Source: Sphingobacteriales bacterium 44-61
GTDB taxonomy: Bacteria > Bacteroidota > Bacteroidia > Chitinophagales > Chitinophagaceae
Assembly: GCA_001898405.1 (NCBI GenBank)
Contig: MKTW01000004.1
Location: 260,156 to 324,155, forward strand
Length of the DNA stretch: 64,000 nt
Reading direction: 5' to 3'
Shown here: one piece after another, positions 1 to 8,439 of the stretch
How the letters are laid out: each line of letters begins with the position of its first letter
How positions within the stretch are numbered: the first letter of the stretch is position 1
The notes under the pieces: model-generated
Database searches by the model: none
What the model saw: only the letters and a program-made list of their open reading frames with translations
What the model was told of the DNA's origin: nothing
Translations under genes and position numbers: made by a program

Positions 1-52
1 AGGGACAAAGATAATGTTTCGCCGGTTTATTGCTAAACAGGTGTCACGTAAG

Positions 53-961
53 CTAACTTTTGAAAAAAAGAAAATAAAGAAACAGCCAAACAAAAGGAAT
101 AGCTACCAGCAATGAATCAAACCGGTCCAGGAAGCCGCCATGCCCGGGCATAATACTACCACTATCTTTAACTCCTGCCATTCTTTTCAGTTTTGATTCA
201 AGCAGGTCGCCCAGTGTACCCATAACTGCTGCAATAAGGGCAACCGGGGCAAAAAGCATTGTGGTACCTTTCAGATCAGTGTTCAGTTCTTTTGGCAGGA
301 AAAGCAAAGGCAACAGCCAGCCAACGATGCCAACTGCCAGTATTATACCGCCGATCGTTCCTTCCCATGTTTTTTTTGGGGAAATGGAAGACAGCGGTCG
401 TCTGCCGATAAAAGAACCTACGATATATGCCATGGTATCATTGATCCAGATGCTGGCGATGATAATAATGGGGATTATCGGGCCTGTAAGAGAGAAATTA
501 TAAAAAGGAACAGCCAGGTTTATCGTTGAAGAAAATAAATAAAGTAATAAACCCCAGCTCAGAGAAATATACAATATCCCTAATGCTGCTGCACCAAACG
601 ACTTCAGTTTTATTTTGCTGCTCATAAAAATCCCTACTATCAGCAAAATAAATCCGGCAATAGACACAGGCAGAAAAACATTCTGCCGCACTCCATAACT
701 GGCAATCCTGTACATGTTGCCGCAAAACCAGATCATCAGCCCATAACCCAGCAGCATCCAGCCCATCTTTACATAGATATCATAGGTAACACGATGGATC
801 TTTTCCAGCAAGCGGAAATATTCCCACCAGCAGCCAAAATGAATAATGGAGAAAAGTACCAGGAAGCTCCATTGGTTCCATAATAAACCGGTGAGCATTA
901 CAGCAACAAAAACGATAGCAGTAAGAGCCCTCGTGCGGAATGTTGGCCAGTTGAATGCCAT
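53..961 (-). CDS. cdsA: Phosphatidate cytidylyltransferase
   Basis: Makes CDP-diacylglycerol from phosphatidic acid and CTP in the inner membrane, the branch point of phospholipid synthesis. The 302-residue protein is almost entirely hydrophobic segments. It ends with the family signature (S-K-L-K-R, then K-D-S-G, then PGHGGFLDRFDS, about residues 256-283), whose Asp residues bind metal and substrate. Length is normal for the family. It lies 9 bp after the CPBP protease gene on the same strand, so the two probably form one transcript from a promoter near 1950. The 52 bases between its stop and the left edge contain no recognisable gene start. Confidence 0.96.
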   Translation of the reverse strand: MAFNWPTFRTRALTAIVFVAVMLTGLLWNQWSFLVLFSIIHFGCWWEYFRLLEKIHRVTYDIYVKMGWMLLGYGLMIWFCGNMYRIASYGVRQNVFLPVSIAGFILLIVGIFMSSKIKLKSFGAAALGILYISLSWGLLLYLFSSTINLAVPFYNFSLTGPIIPIIIIASIWINDTMAYIVGSFIGRRPLSSISPKKTWEGTIGGIILAVGIVGWLLPLLFLPKELNTDLKGTTMLFAPVALIAAVMGTLGDLLESKLKRMAGVKDSGSIMPGHGGFLDRFDSLLVAIPFVWLFLYFLFFKS

Positions 962-970
962 GCAAATAAT

Positions 971-1882
971 TTAAGCCAGCCTGCGCCTGTTTTTCGCAGT
1001 GGTATTTTTAAAAATAATAAATAGACCAATCAGGGGCAGCAGTGCCAGAATGCCCCAGAAATTTTCCACCTTTTCATCCATTGCTTCCATAAGCGGCTTA
1101 CCCTGGAGCGTATATACATACAGCGTTGTAATAGCAAGAGCATTATAGATAAAGTGCGCCAGGATGCTCCACCAGATCGTTCCGGAATAATAATACAAAG
1201 CTCCCAATACTATACCAAGCGAGAGCCTTGAAAGAAATCCATAATAAGACAGGTGCATAAGGCTGAAAAGTGTGCTCACCACAATGATCGCCAGCCAGGG
1301 ATTATTGGTGCCCCGCGTAAGGAAATTCTGAAAGCCGCTGCGGAAAAGGACTTCTTCACAAAAAGCCGGCAGCAAAGCCATGATCACCAATCCCAGGATA
1401 TAATCACCTACTGTTTTGAGATCGATAATGATACTGACTTGCTTGTTATAGTTTTCTTCCAGCCTGTCAAAGAATTCTTTGGATGAAGGCGACACAGGTA
1501 TCAGGTGAGTAAGAAAAGAAAGCGAGGAAGAAACAAACAAAGCCGTTCCGATGATCAGTATCACAATGCCCAATTGTTTTGCCTGCATGTTGTGCGCTTC
1601 AAAACCCAGTAATTTTACCGGGCGGCGATGAAGCAGGAACGCTGTAACAAAAGTAGGCACCAGGAATCCGAGTATAGCGCTAAGGGATTGGATCAGTTTT
1701 ACCGCTTTTGCATCTTCCGGACCCATCAACCCATCCCGGAGCACGGATATATTCTTACCCGTCAAACCTGTCCAGATCGGCCCGGTTATCACCTGCGTGA
1801 ACATCATGCCGGCGATAACGAATGCTATCAGCATGAAGAATCCTGCCAAATAAGAAATGCCTTTCGAGTCGTTGTCGTACAT
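971..1882 (-). CDS. CPBP-family intramembrane metalloprotease
   Basis: A 303-residue polytopic membrane protein of the CPBP (CAAX protease / bacteriocin-processing, Abi) family. The catalytic-type motif CEEVLFRSGF (EExxxR) is followed by the conserved FSLMH segment and a later HFIYN, which together supply the expected Glu and His residues. Members cleave within or next to membranes; the substrate here is unknown. It is the first gene of a two-gene unit with cdsA and is divergent from dusB. A TATTTTTG box lies 62-69 bp upstream of the start. Confidence 0.9.
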   Translation of the reverse strand: MYDNDSKGISYLAGFFMLIAFVIAGMMFTQVITGPIWTGLTGKNISVLRDGLMGPEDAKAVKLIQSLSAILGFLVPTFVTAFLLHRRPVKLLGFEAHNMQAKQLGIVILIIGTALFVSSSLSFLTHLIPVSPSSKEFFDRLEENYNKQVSIIIDLKTVGDYILGLVIMALLPAFCEEVLFRSGFQNFLTRGTNNPWLAIIVVSTLFSLMHLSYYGFLSRLSLGIVLGALYYYSGTIWWSILAHFIYNALAITTLYVYTLQGKPLMEAMDEKVENFWGILALLPLIGLFIIFKNTTAKNRRRLA

Positions 1883-1943
1883 AGTTTGAAGGTTGGCGAG
1901 TTTAATCCTGCAACTTGCCTGATTAGCCGTAAATTTGCAGGCG

Positions 1944-1951
1944 CAAAAATA
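1944..1951 (-). promoter_or_regulatory. Bacteroidota -7 box for CPBP gene and cdsA
   Basis: Reading on the minus strand gives TATTTTTG, an exact match to the Bacteroidota -7 consensus TAnnTTTG, 62 bp before the CPBP start codon in the divergent spacer with dusB. No clear -33 TTTG was seen. Confidence 0.5.
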
Positions 1952-2010
1952 GCTGAGAGTTGGCAGAAGTTACTGTTTTTTTATAGGCATTCTGCCCTCA
2001 ACCGATATTT

Positions 2011-3051
2011 ATGGTAAAAATAGGCAACATATCACTTCCTGATTTTCCGCTTCTTCTGGCTCCGATGGAAGATGTAAGCGATCCGCCCTTCCGTGCCGTG
2101 TGCAAGGATAATGGGGCCGACCTGATGTATACGGAATTCATTTCATCAGAAGGGTTGATCCGGGATGCCATCAAAAGCCGTAAAAAACTGGACATTTTTG
2201 ATTACGAAAGGCCTGTCGGCATCCAGATCTTCGGTGGTGATGAAGAAAGCCTGGCTCTGGCGGCCAGGATCGTGGAGGTGACAAACCCCGACCTGCTCGA
2301 CATCAACTTTGGTTGCCCGGTAAAAAAAGTAGCGCTCAGAGGTGCCGGTGCCGGAGTATTAAAGGATATTGACCTGATGGTGAGGCTGACCTCGGCCGTG
2401 GTAAAATCAACCTCATTGCCTGTAACGGTAAAGACCCGTCTGGGTTGGGACAATAACACACTCAATATAGAAGAAGTAGCCGAACGCCTGCAGGACGTAG
2501 GCATTAAAGCGCTTGCCATTCATGGCCGCACGCGCACACAGATGTATAAAGGAGAAGCTGATTGGACATTGATCGGTAAAGTGAAAAACAATCCGCGTAT
2601 ACATATTCCTATTTTCGGGAATGGAGATATCGACAGCCCTGAAAAAGCACTGGCATATAAAAACAGGTATGGTGTGGATGGAATAATGATCGGGAGGGCT
2701 GCTATCGGTTACCCCTGGATCTTTAATGAGATCAAGCATTTTGTGCGCACCGGCGAACACCTGGCACCACCAAGCACAGAAGAACGCGTGAACGTGGCCC
2801 GCAAACATTTGCAGAAAAGCGTGGAATGGAAAGGCCCTATCGTTGGCATCAATGAAATGCGCCGGCATTATGCCAATTACCTGAAAGGTTTGCCCAATAT
2901 CAAGGAATTCCGCAACCGCCTGGTAACACTGAATACAATAGAAGAAGTGAATGAAGTACTGGACGAAGTGGCGAAAACCTATAGCGGCTTCGCTATAGAG
3001 AAAACGCCGATCCAACTGGTGAACTATCATGAAAAGTGCCCGGTTGACTAA
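2011..3051 (+). CDS. dusB: tRNA-dihydrouridine synthase DusB
   Basis: FMN/NADPH-dependent reduction of uridine to dihydrouridine in tRNA. The 346-residue protein has the N-terminal flavin-binding TIM-barrel start (LLAPMEDVSDPPFR), the catalytic Cys in NFGCPVKKV (C102), the KTRLGW lysine motif and the phosphate-binding IFGNGDI / GIMIGRAAIGYPW loops, followed by the helical tRNA-binding C-terminus. Length and motif order fit DusB. The next gene begins 17 bp after its stop, so cotranscription with the MutS-domain gene is likely. Confidence 0.95.
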   Translation: MVKIGNISLPDFPLLLAPMEDVSDPPFRAVCKDNGADLMYTEFISSEGLIRDAIKSRKKLDIFDYERPVGIQIFGGDEESLALAARIVEVTNPDLLDINFGCPVKKVALRGAGAGVLKDIDLMVRLTSAVVKSTSLPVTVKTRLGWDNNTLNIEEVAERLQDVGIKALAIHGRTRTQMYKGEADWTLIGKVKNNPRIHIPIFGNGDIDSPEKALAYKNRYGVDGIMIGRAAIGYPWIFNEIKHFVRTGEHLAPPSTEERVNVARKHLQKSVEWKGPIVGINEMRRHYANYLKGLPNIKEFRNRLVTLNTIEEVNEVLDEVAKTYSGFAIEKTPIQLVNYHEKCPVD

Positions 3052-3068
3052 CCTTCAAACTGACACAA

Positions 3069-4853
3069 GTGGATGCATCAACTGTTTATTCCGGGCTATT
3101 AGCACGTTATTCTTCCAAAGCTCAATTACTGAAACAACAACTCGGGTGGCTCAGCCTGCTCCGGTTGCTGCTGTTTTGCGGTTTTATATTCCTGGGATAT
3201 AAATCACTGGTAACAGGCGCTGCCGGTTTCATCATTGGCACCCTGGTATTGCTGGTCGTATTCCTGCTTATGATCAGGGTATATGATCAGATGCAGCAAA
3301 GGACCGCTTTCTATAAAGCCCTTGTGAAGCTGAACAGCGATGAGATCAGTTTCCTGGAAGGCAACCCTTCTGTTTACAGCACAGGAAAAGAATATACCGA
3401 TCCGCACCATCCTTATTCTTACGACCTCGATATGTTTGGAGAAGGTGGATTGTTCCCTTATGTCAACCGCTGCAGCACCTCTTTTGGCAAAGAAGCTTTG
3501 GCTCAAAGCCTGTTGCATCCAAACACCACCAGCATTGAAGAGAGACAAAAGGCCATTGCAGAGCTGAAAGACAAACTGGAATTCCGTCAGCATTTACAGG
3601 CACATGGCTCTTTACTGGATACGCGGGAAAAAGAAATGCAGCAACTGAAAGCCTGGCTGGAAACAGCTCCGGCTTTTAAAAATAAGACCCTCTATTATTT
3701 TTTAATGTTGCTGCCACTGGCTTCCACCAGTTGCCTGGTTTATTTTTTTATAACAGAACAGGAACAGGCCCTGAACATTTTTTATGACCTTTTTATCCTG
3801 AACCTGGTGGTAGCGGTTTCATTTGCAAGAAAGATCTCGGCACATTTATCAGTATCTACTTCAGTGACCAAGATATTGCAGCAGTTTGCCGGGCAATTGA
3901 AACAACTGGAAGGTCAGTCCTTCCAATCACCGTTATTGCAGCGGTTGCAGGAAGGGCTTAAAACAGGAAATGATACAGCTTCAGGATCTATCCGTAAACT
4001 GGCTTCTTTATTCAACTACCTTGAAACCATCGTGAACCTGCTGGTGAGTATGCTGCTGAATGGTTTATTCCTTTTTCACCTGCATGTTCTTTTCCGCCTG
4101 GAAAAATGGAAACAGCAAAACGGGCAAAAGATCCTGCCCTGGTTAAAGCTTTTGGGCGAAGCGGAAGCGCTTAACAGTTTTGCAAATCTCGCTTATAATA
4201 ATCCCGGTTTCTGCACGCCTGCTGTAAGCAGCAATGAAACACTGGAAGCTGAGAATATGGGACACTTGCTTATCCGGGCCCATAAACGGATCAACAACAG
4301 TATTTCCTTTGCAGAGCAGCGGTTCGTGATCCTTACAGGTTCCAATATGTCGGGCAAAAGCACTTTCCTCCGCACATTGGGCATTAACCTGGTACTGGCA
4401 AGAAGTGGCAGTGTCGTGTGTGCAGACAGGTTTGCTTTTTATCCCTACAGGGTGCATGTAAGCATGCGCATTACCGATTCCCTGCAGGATAGTGAGTCAT
4501 TCTTTTATGCAGAATTAAAAAGACTGCAATCCATTATTCATGAGCTGGAAGCAGGTGAAAAAACATTTATCATTCTCGATGAAATATTGCGGGGCACTAA
4601 CAGCAACGACAAGCATAACGGAACTATCGGGCTGATCCGCAAACTGGTGGCTGCCAAAGCCTGTGGCATCATTGCCACTCATGACCTTACAGTATCCCAA
4701 CTGGCAGAAGCCGATCCTTCTTATATCAGCAATAAATGTTTTGAATCGGAGATCATCAACGACGAGCTGGTATTTGATTACAAGTTGAAGGATGGCGTAT
4801 GCACAAAACTAAGCGCCTCATTTTTGATGAAAAAAATGGGGATCATTAATTAA
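3069..4853 (+). CDS. Membrane-embedded MutS-domain ATPase
   Basis: A 594-residue protein whose C-terminal third is a MutS-type ABC ATPase. Walker A is GSNMSGKST (424-432), Walker B is FIILDE (500-505) and the H-loop His is in IATHDL (538). It lacks the mismatch-recognition domain of MutS1 and the Smr domain of MutS2. It has four hydrophobic segments (about 28-68, 206-228, 236-253 and 318-343), so the ATPase is probably tethered to the membrane. It should not be taken for the mismatch-repair MutS. The start is a GTG; no in-frame ATG occurs before residue 68, and the residues before that look genuine. It is 17 bp downstream of dusB. The biological role of this MutS-like subfamily is unknown to me. 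Confidence 0.88.
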   Translation: MDASTVYSGLLARYSSKAQLLKQQLGWLSLLRLLLFCGFIFLGYKSLVTGAAGFIIGTLVLLVVFLLMIRVYDQMQQRTAFYKALVKLNSDEISFLEGNPSVYSTGKEYTDPHHPYSYDLDMFGEGGLFPYVNRCSTSFGKEALAQSLLHPNTTSIEERQKAIAELKDKLEFRQHLQAHGSLLDTREKEMQQLKAWLETAPAFKNKTLYYFLMLLPLASTSCLVYFFITEQEQALNIFYDLFILNLVVAVSFARKISAHLSVSTSVTKILQQFAGQLKQLEGQSFQSPLLQRLQEGLKTGNDTASGSIRKLASLFNYLETIVNLLVSMLLNGLFLFHLHVLFRLEKWKQQNGQKILPWLKLLGEAEALNSFANLAYNNPGFCTPAVSSNETLEAENMGHLLIRAHKRINNSISFAEQRFVILTGSNMSGKSTFLRTLGINLVLARSGSVVCADRFAFYPYRVHVSMRITDSLQDSESFFYAELKRLQSIIHELEAGEKTFIILDEILRGTNSNDKHNGTIGLIRKLVAAKACGIIATHDLTVSQLAEADPSYISNKCFESEIINDELVFDYKLKDGVCTKLSASFLMKKMGIIN

Positions 4854-4862
4854 ATGACCCTC

Positions 4863-5189
4863 TTAGTGTGAGGATACAGCTTTCAATCCTACAATAGAAC
4901 CAACTAATGTGCACAGGAAAAACATCCGCCAGAAAGTGGCAGGTTCCTTAAAAATGAATATTCCTACTAATACAGTCCCTACTGCTCCAATACCTGTCCA
5001 CACGGCATAAGCGGTACCTAATGGAATAGTAAGTGACGCTTTGTTCAGTAAGTACATGCTAAGGCCGAGGCAAACAAAGAAACCTATCAGCCAGGCAGTG
5101 GTATTGGCGCCGGCTTCTCTTGCTTTTCCCAGGCAGGTAGCAAATCCTACTTCAAATAATCCGGCAATGATCAGTAAAATCCAGTTCAT
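4863..5189 (-). CDS. sugE: SMR-family efflux protein (SugE/Gdx-like)
   Basis: A 108-residue protein with four membrane segments typical of small multidrug resistance transporters, which act as antiparallel dimers. The essential proton/substrate-coupling Glu is E13 in GLFEVGFA. The GLFEVG and WTGIGAVGTV motifs resemble the SugE/Gdx subgroup (guanidinium and small quaternary ammonium export) more than EmrE. That subgroup assignment is from motifs only. It begins 17 bp after the gpx stop, so it is probably the second gene of that transcript. It is convergent with the MutS-domain gene, with only 9 bp between the stops. Confidence 0.88.
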   Translation of the reverse strand: MNWILLIIAGLFEVGFATCLGKAREAGANTTAWLIGFFVCLGLSMYLLNKASLTIPLGTAYAVWTGIGAVGTVLVGIFIFKEPATFWRMFFLCTLVGSIVGLKAVSSH

Positions 5190-5206
5190 AGTTAAGACCC
5201 CAATTT

Positions 5207-5899
5207 TTATTCTTGTTCAATTGCTTTTTTTACATCGGGATTTGAAGGTGAGATCCCCGGATCAAAATATTTGATCAGTATTCCTTTTTCATCCACCAGG
5301 TATTTTGAAAAATTCCAGGTTGGCGGTTGATCATTCCATCCGTTTTTGGCAGGGTCGCTAAGCCAACTGAATACCGGGTTTTGGTTAGCACCCTTAATAA
5401 CAGAACTCTTTTTTGCCAAAGGAAAGCTGACCCCAAAATTCAATTTGCAAAATTTCTCGATCTCTTCATCCGTTCCTTTTTCCTGCTCTTTAAAATCATT
5501 GGCCGGGAAACCGATGACCACCAGTTTATCCTGGTAATCGGTGTATAATTTTTGCAGATCTTCATATTGTGGCGTGTAGCCACAATCGCTCGCCGTGTTC
5601 ACCAGTAAAATCTTTTTTCCTTTTAAGCTGGAAAGTGGAAGTTGCGATCCATTGTTCAACGTAACGGAAAGATCGTATATAGAGGCCGGAGGAGTTATTC
5701 CATTTGTATTATTCATTGTCTTACCATTTTTACCGGTGGTTTTGTTGAAAAACATTAAAACGGGGTAAAATGCTTTCAGCAGTTTTTGCCGGTAGGTCAT
5801 GCTTTTTTGATTCATGGTCACAATTTCAACATAGCTGAAAAAAGCTACAAAAAATAAAGTTATAACAAGCAGGAATTTTCTGAGTTTATTTCTTTTCAT
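5207..5899 (-). CDS. Membrane-anchored glutathione-peroxidase-family protein
   Basis: A thiol peroxidase of the GPx family, 230 residues from the ATG at 5899. An upstream in-frame extension to 6022 would read through a palindrome and is unlikely. Residues 1-25 form an N-terminal membrane anchor or signal. The GPx domain follows, with the peroxidatic Cys in NTASDCGYTPQY and WNFSKYLV near the end. The usual FPCNQF motif reads FPANDF here, so that Cys is absent. A Cys in EKFCKLNFGVSFP lies where the resolving Cys of thioredoxin-dependent GPx enzymes sits, suggesting an atypical 2-Cys mechanism. It is followed directly by the SMR gene. Confidence 0.9.
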   Translation of the reverse strand: MKRNKLRKFLLVITLFFVAFFSYVEIVTMNQKSMTYRQKLLKAFYPVLMFFNKTTGKNGKTMNNTNGITPPASIYDLSVTLNNGSQLPLSSLKGKKILLVNTASDCGYTPQYEDLQKLYTDYQDKLVVIGFPANDFKEQEKGTDEEIEKFCKLNFGVSFPLAKKSSVIKGANQNPVFSWLSDPAKNGWNDQPPTWNFSKYLVDEKGILIKYFDPGISPSNPDVKKAIEQE

Positions 5900-5935
5900 G
5901 TTTTTTTTCCCACAAATATTTCGGAGGTAGTTTTC

Positions 5936-5997
5936 CTTTGTGCTCTTTGTTGTCTTTGTGGGAGCAATATCCCACAAAGACAACAAAGAGCACAAAG
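5936..5997. repeat. Perfect 28-bp-arm palindrome, CACAAAG type
   Basis: Arms 5936-5963 and 5970-5997 are perfect reverse complements around a 6-base loop (GCAATA). Each arm is made of CTTTG / CACAAAG words. It lies just past the aldehyde-dehydrogenase stop and before gpx. It could terminate the upstream transcript but lacks a T-tract. Similar sequences occur at 32431-32555 and 47665-47725. Confidence 0.95.
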
Positions 5998-6011
5998 AAT
6001 AGCTTAGCTGG

Positions 6012-7394
6012 TTAACGGACAATTTTCTTGAACAGCCCTAACTTTCCTTTGAAAGGTGGGTACTTAATAGCCGGGTCCAGCCAGGTCGGTGTTTTCAATA
6101 TTGATTTCCTGTGGCTGAATGTATCAAAAGAATATTTGCCATGATATTGGCCCAAGCCGCTATTGCCTTTGCCTCCGAATGGCAACCGGTTATTGGTAAA
6201 ATGTAATGCGGTATTATTTATACAACCTCCACCAAAAGAAACCGACTCCAGCCATTCCTTTTCCTTTGCTTTGTTTTGCGTGAAAAGGTAAAAAGCCAGT
6301 GGATCAGGGTTGTGTTCGATCAATTGTTTTGCTTCTGTTGCTGTTGTAAAACTGATGATGGGTAAAACAGGGCCGAAGATCTCCTCTTTCAAGAGGCGGG
6401 CTTCTGCGGCGAGGTCAGTAAGAATGGTTGGGGAAATATACAATTGTTCTTTATCGCTGGTTCCGCCAGCGACGATGGTTCCTTCATTCAGATAATTGAT
6501 CAGGCGGTCAAATTGTTTTGCATTTATGATCCGACCATATTCACTGCTTTGTGCAGGATCATCGCCAAAGAACCGGTGAATAGCTTTTTTCAATGCCTGT
6601 ATCAATTCTTCTTTCCTGGAAACATGTACCAGCACATAATCCGGCGCTACACACATTTGCCCGGCATTGGAAAATTTGCTGAGTGCTATACGTCTCGCAG
6701 CTACATCAATACTTGCATCCTCTTCCACTATGCAGGGGCTTTTGCCTCCCAATTCCAGTGTTACAGGCACCAGCTTTTCAGCAGCCATTTTGTAAACAGC
6801 TTTACCCACACCTGTGCTTCCAGTATAGAATACATGATCAAACCGGAAATTATTCATCAATGCCGGCACTATTTCGGCACCATCGCCCTGAACATATAAA
6901 ATGTATTCTTCAGGAAATAAGCCCGTGATTATTTTTTTCATCACCGCCTCTGTTGCTGGAGCTATTTCACTTGGCTTCAATACCACACAATTACCTGCAG
7001 CTATTGCTCCCACAAGCGGATTGATCAATAACTGGAACGGGTAATTCCATGGTGCAATGATCAGTACCACCCCTAACGGCTCTTTTAAAACACGGCTTCC
7101 TGAAGGGAAATTAAGCAGGTTGGTGGCCACTCTTTCCGGCTTCATCCAGCGACGCAGGTTCCTGATCGATGTATTGATCTCTGCTATCACCATGCCCAGT
7201 TCAGTCACCCAGCTTTCTTCCGGATTTTTATGCAGGTCTTTATACAAAGCTTCGTATAGTTCTTTTTCATGATCAAGTATTGCCTGGCGTAGCTGCTGCA
7301 ATTGTTTTTTCCGGAACTCATAGGGTCTTGTATGGCCGGAATCAAAGTATTGCCGGAGGGCATTTAATTGGCTGGTATAACCGGTAGCAGGCAT
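6012..7394 (-). CDS. NAD(P)-dependent aldehyde dehydrogenase
   Basis: Oxidises aldehydes to carboxylic acids. The 460-residue protein has APWNYPF (about 114-120), the coenzyme-binding TGSTGVGK (191-198), the general-base Glu in LELGGKSP (E214) and the nucleophile in NAGQMCVAPDY (C248). It is shorter than the 490-500 residues usual for ALDH and lacks an N-terminal extension. It has the C-terminal hydrophobic/basic tail region of the class 3 (YwdH/CoxA-like, fatty-aldehyde) group, so medium- or long-chain aldehydes are likely substrates (inference). It is monocistronic or weakly linked to gpx across the palindrome. Confidence 0.93.
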   Translation of the reverse strand: MPATGYTSQLNALRQYFDSGHTRPYEFRKKQLQQLRQAILDHEKELYEALYKDLHKNPEESWVTELGMVIAEINTSIRNLRRWMKPERVATNLLNFPSGSRVLKEPLGVVLIIAPWNYPFQLLINPLVGAIAAGNCVVLKPSEIAPATEAVMKKIITGLFPEEYILYVQGDGAEIVPALMNNFRFDHVFYTGSTGVGKAVYKMAAEKLVPVTLELGGKSPCIVEEDASIDVAARRIALSKFSNAGQMCVAPDYVLVHVSRKEELIQALKKAIHRFFGDDPAQSSEYGRIINAKQFDRLINYLNEGTIVAGGTSDKEQLYISPTILTDLAAEARLLKEEIFGPVLPIISFTTATEAKQLIEHNPDPLAFYLFTQNKAKEKEWLESVSFGGGCINNTALHFTNNRLPFGGKGNSGLGQYHGKYSFDTFSHRKSILKTPTWLDPAIKYPPFKGKLGLFKKIVR

Positions 7395-7580
7395 GATTGT
7401 ATTTGAAAGTCCAAGTTAATTAAAACACCCGGATCAGCTCCTGGGATAGCCTATAATGATTATTGGGGAAATTATGCCACATTTTATGATTTTCTTACAG
7501 TAAATTGGCTGTAAAGAGCTTACTTTTCAGAACTGGACAAATTTTTGTAAATTACTTTATCACCAAATCAAGTCTACAAC

Positions 7581-7910
7581 ATGAAAACCAAGATCAGCAT
7601 CATTCTTACCAGCCTTATATTGATCGTAAGTATCACTAACAGTTATGCTACCACAATAGACGATAAGCGCCCGCTGAAAGAAAGGATCGCAGCAATGACT
7701 GAAGAGGAAAAGAAAGCGCGTGCAGAAGAGATCCGCAATCGTGTGGAAGAGATCAGGGCAATGGATAAATCCACCCTTACCCGTGCAGAAAAGAAAGCGC
7801 TGAAAAAGGAACTTCGTAAAATGAATAAAGAGGCAAAGGAGATCAGGGGTATTTATCTTTCTTTTGGAGCTATCATCATCATTATCCTGTTATTGATCCT
7901 TCTTCTTTAA
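7581..7910 (+). CDS. Small exported Lys/Glu-rich coiled-coil protein with C-terminal anchor
   Basis: A 109-residue protein of unknown function. Residues 1-23 are a signal peptide. Residues 28-90 are an uninterrupted, highly charged helix rich in Glu, Lys and Arg, very likely a coiled coil. The last 18 residues (FGAIIIIILLLILLL) form a membrane segment ending at the C-terminus. The predicted shape is a periplasmic helix anchored in the inner membrane. I recall similar short proteins in other Bacteroidota, where the charged helix invites mislabelling as a tRNA synthetase. It stands alone, with terminator-like hairpins after the stop. Confidence 0.75.
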   Translation: MKTKISIILTSLILIVSITNSYATTIDDKRPLKERIAAMTEEEKKARAEEIRNRVEEIRAMDKSTLTRAEKKALKKELRKMNKEAKEIRGIYLSFGAIIIIILLLILLL

Positions 7911-7944
7911 TCGTACTGTATATTGTGTTTTTCGGTTTGAGTAT

Positions 7945-7998
7945 GTTGCTTCAAAAGCAACAAGCTTCTTGCCCGTGATTCTTCACGGGCTTTGTTTT
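7945..7998 (+). terminator. Tandem hairpins after the 109-aa gene
   Basis: The first hairpin is GTTGCTT-CAA-AAGCAAC (7945-7961). The second is GCCCGTGA / TCACGGGC (7971-7978 with 7983-7990), followed by TTTGTTTT. The second fits a Rho-independent terminator for the upstream gene. Confidence 0.65.
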
Positions 7999-8004
7999 AT
8001 ATAA

Positions 8005-8035
8005 AAGAAAAAGCACCGCCCTTTTGGGGCGATGC
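8005..8035 (-). terminator. Terminator of the YtxH gene
   Basis: GCACCGCCC (8013-8021) pairs with GGGCGATGC (8027-8035) with one mismatch. On the minus strand the stem is followed by a T-rich run (complement of 8001-8012). It lies past the YtxH stop. Confidence 0.6.
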
Positions 8036-8083
8036 CTGGTTCTGTTTCCAAGGGGATAATACTTTCTGCAGGAAGAGATTAAT

Positions 8084-8320
8084 TCAGCTCACTTCGTTTT
8101 GATATGATTTGGCCTGCCGCATTCCCTCCTCCATCATTTCTTCAGTTTCAGCTTTCAGGGAATCAAACTTATCAGCTATTGCATCAACCAGGTCATTGAA
8201 CTTGTTCTTCAACTCATTTCCACGGCGGGCAATGGTGCCACGGGTTTCTGCGCCTTTGGCAGGCGCAAACAGAATGCCTACCAGCAGTCCTGCAGAAAAG
8301 CCAACTAATAATTTGTTCAT
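8084..8320 (-). CDS. YtxH domain-containing protein
   Basis: A 78-residue protein from the ATG at 8320. The longer frame to 8368 adds a sequence without family resemblance. An N-terminal glycine-rich hydrophobic helix (LLVGFSAGLLVGILFAPAKG) carries the YtxH hallmark 'G-x-L-x-A-P-x-x-G-x-x-T/R' pattern. An amphipathic charged helix follows. YtxH proteins are small membrane-anchored, stress-linked proteins without known enzymatic activity. It is divergent from tadA. Confidence 0.85.
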   Translation of the reverse strand: MNKLLVGFSAGLLVGILFAPAKGAETRGTIARRGNELKNKFNDLVDAIADKFDSLKAETEEMMEEGMRQAKSYQNEVS

Positions 8321-8439
8321 ACCGGTATTTTTAAAGATGAAAGAATACTGTTGTAACCAAAATATCATGCCAGTATGAAATGGCCTGTGTCAAGTGTCGC
8401 CCAAGCATTATCCCTTATCTTTTGTAATTTCATTCCTTT

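Noticed and set aside
1-52. Start of a gene downstream of cdsA (for example phosphatidylserine decarboxylase)
   Set aside because: No start codon or recognisable protein sequence lies in the 52 bases on either strand.
2413-3030. 205-codon open frame antisense to dusB
   Set aside because: It lies wholly inside dusB on the other strand, with no family resemblance and Cys/Phe/His-rich composition typical of a shadow frame.
3069-4853. Mismatch-repair MutS
   Set aside because: The mismatch-binding, connector and clamp domains are missing and the N-terminal half is hydrophobic.
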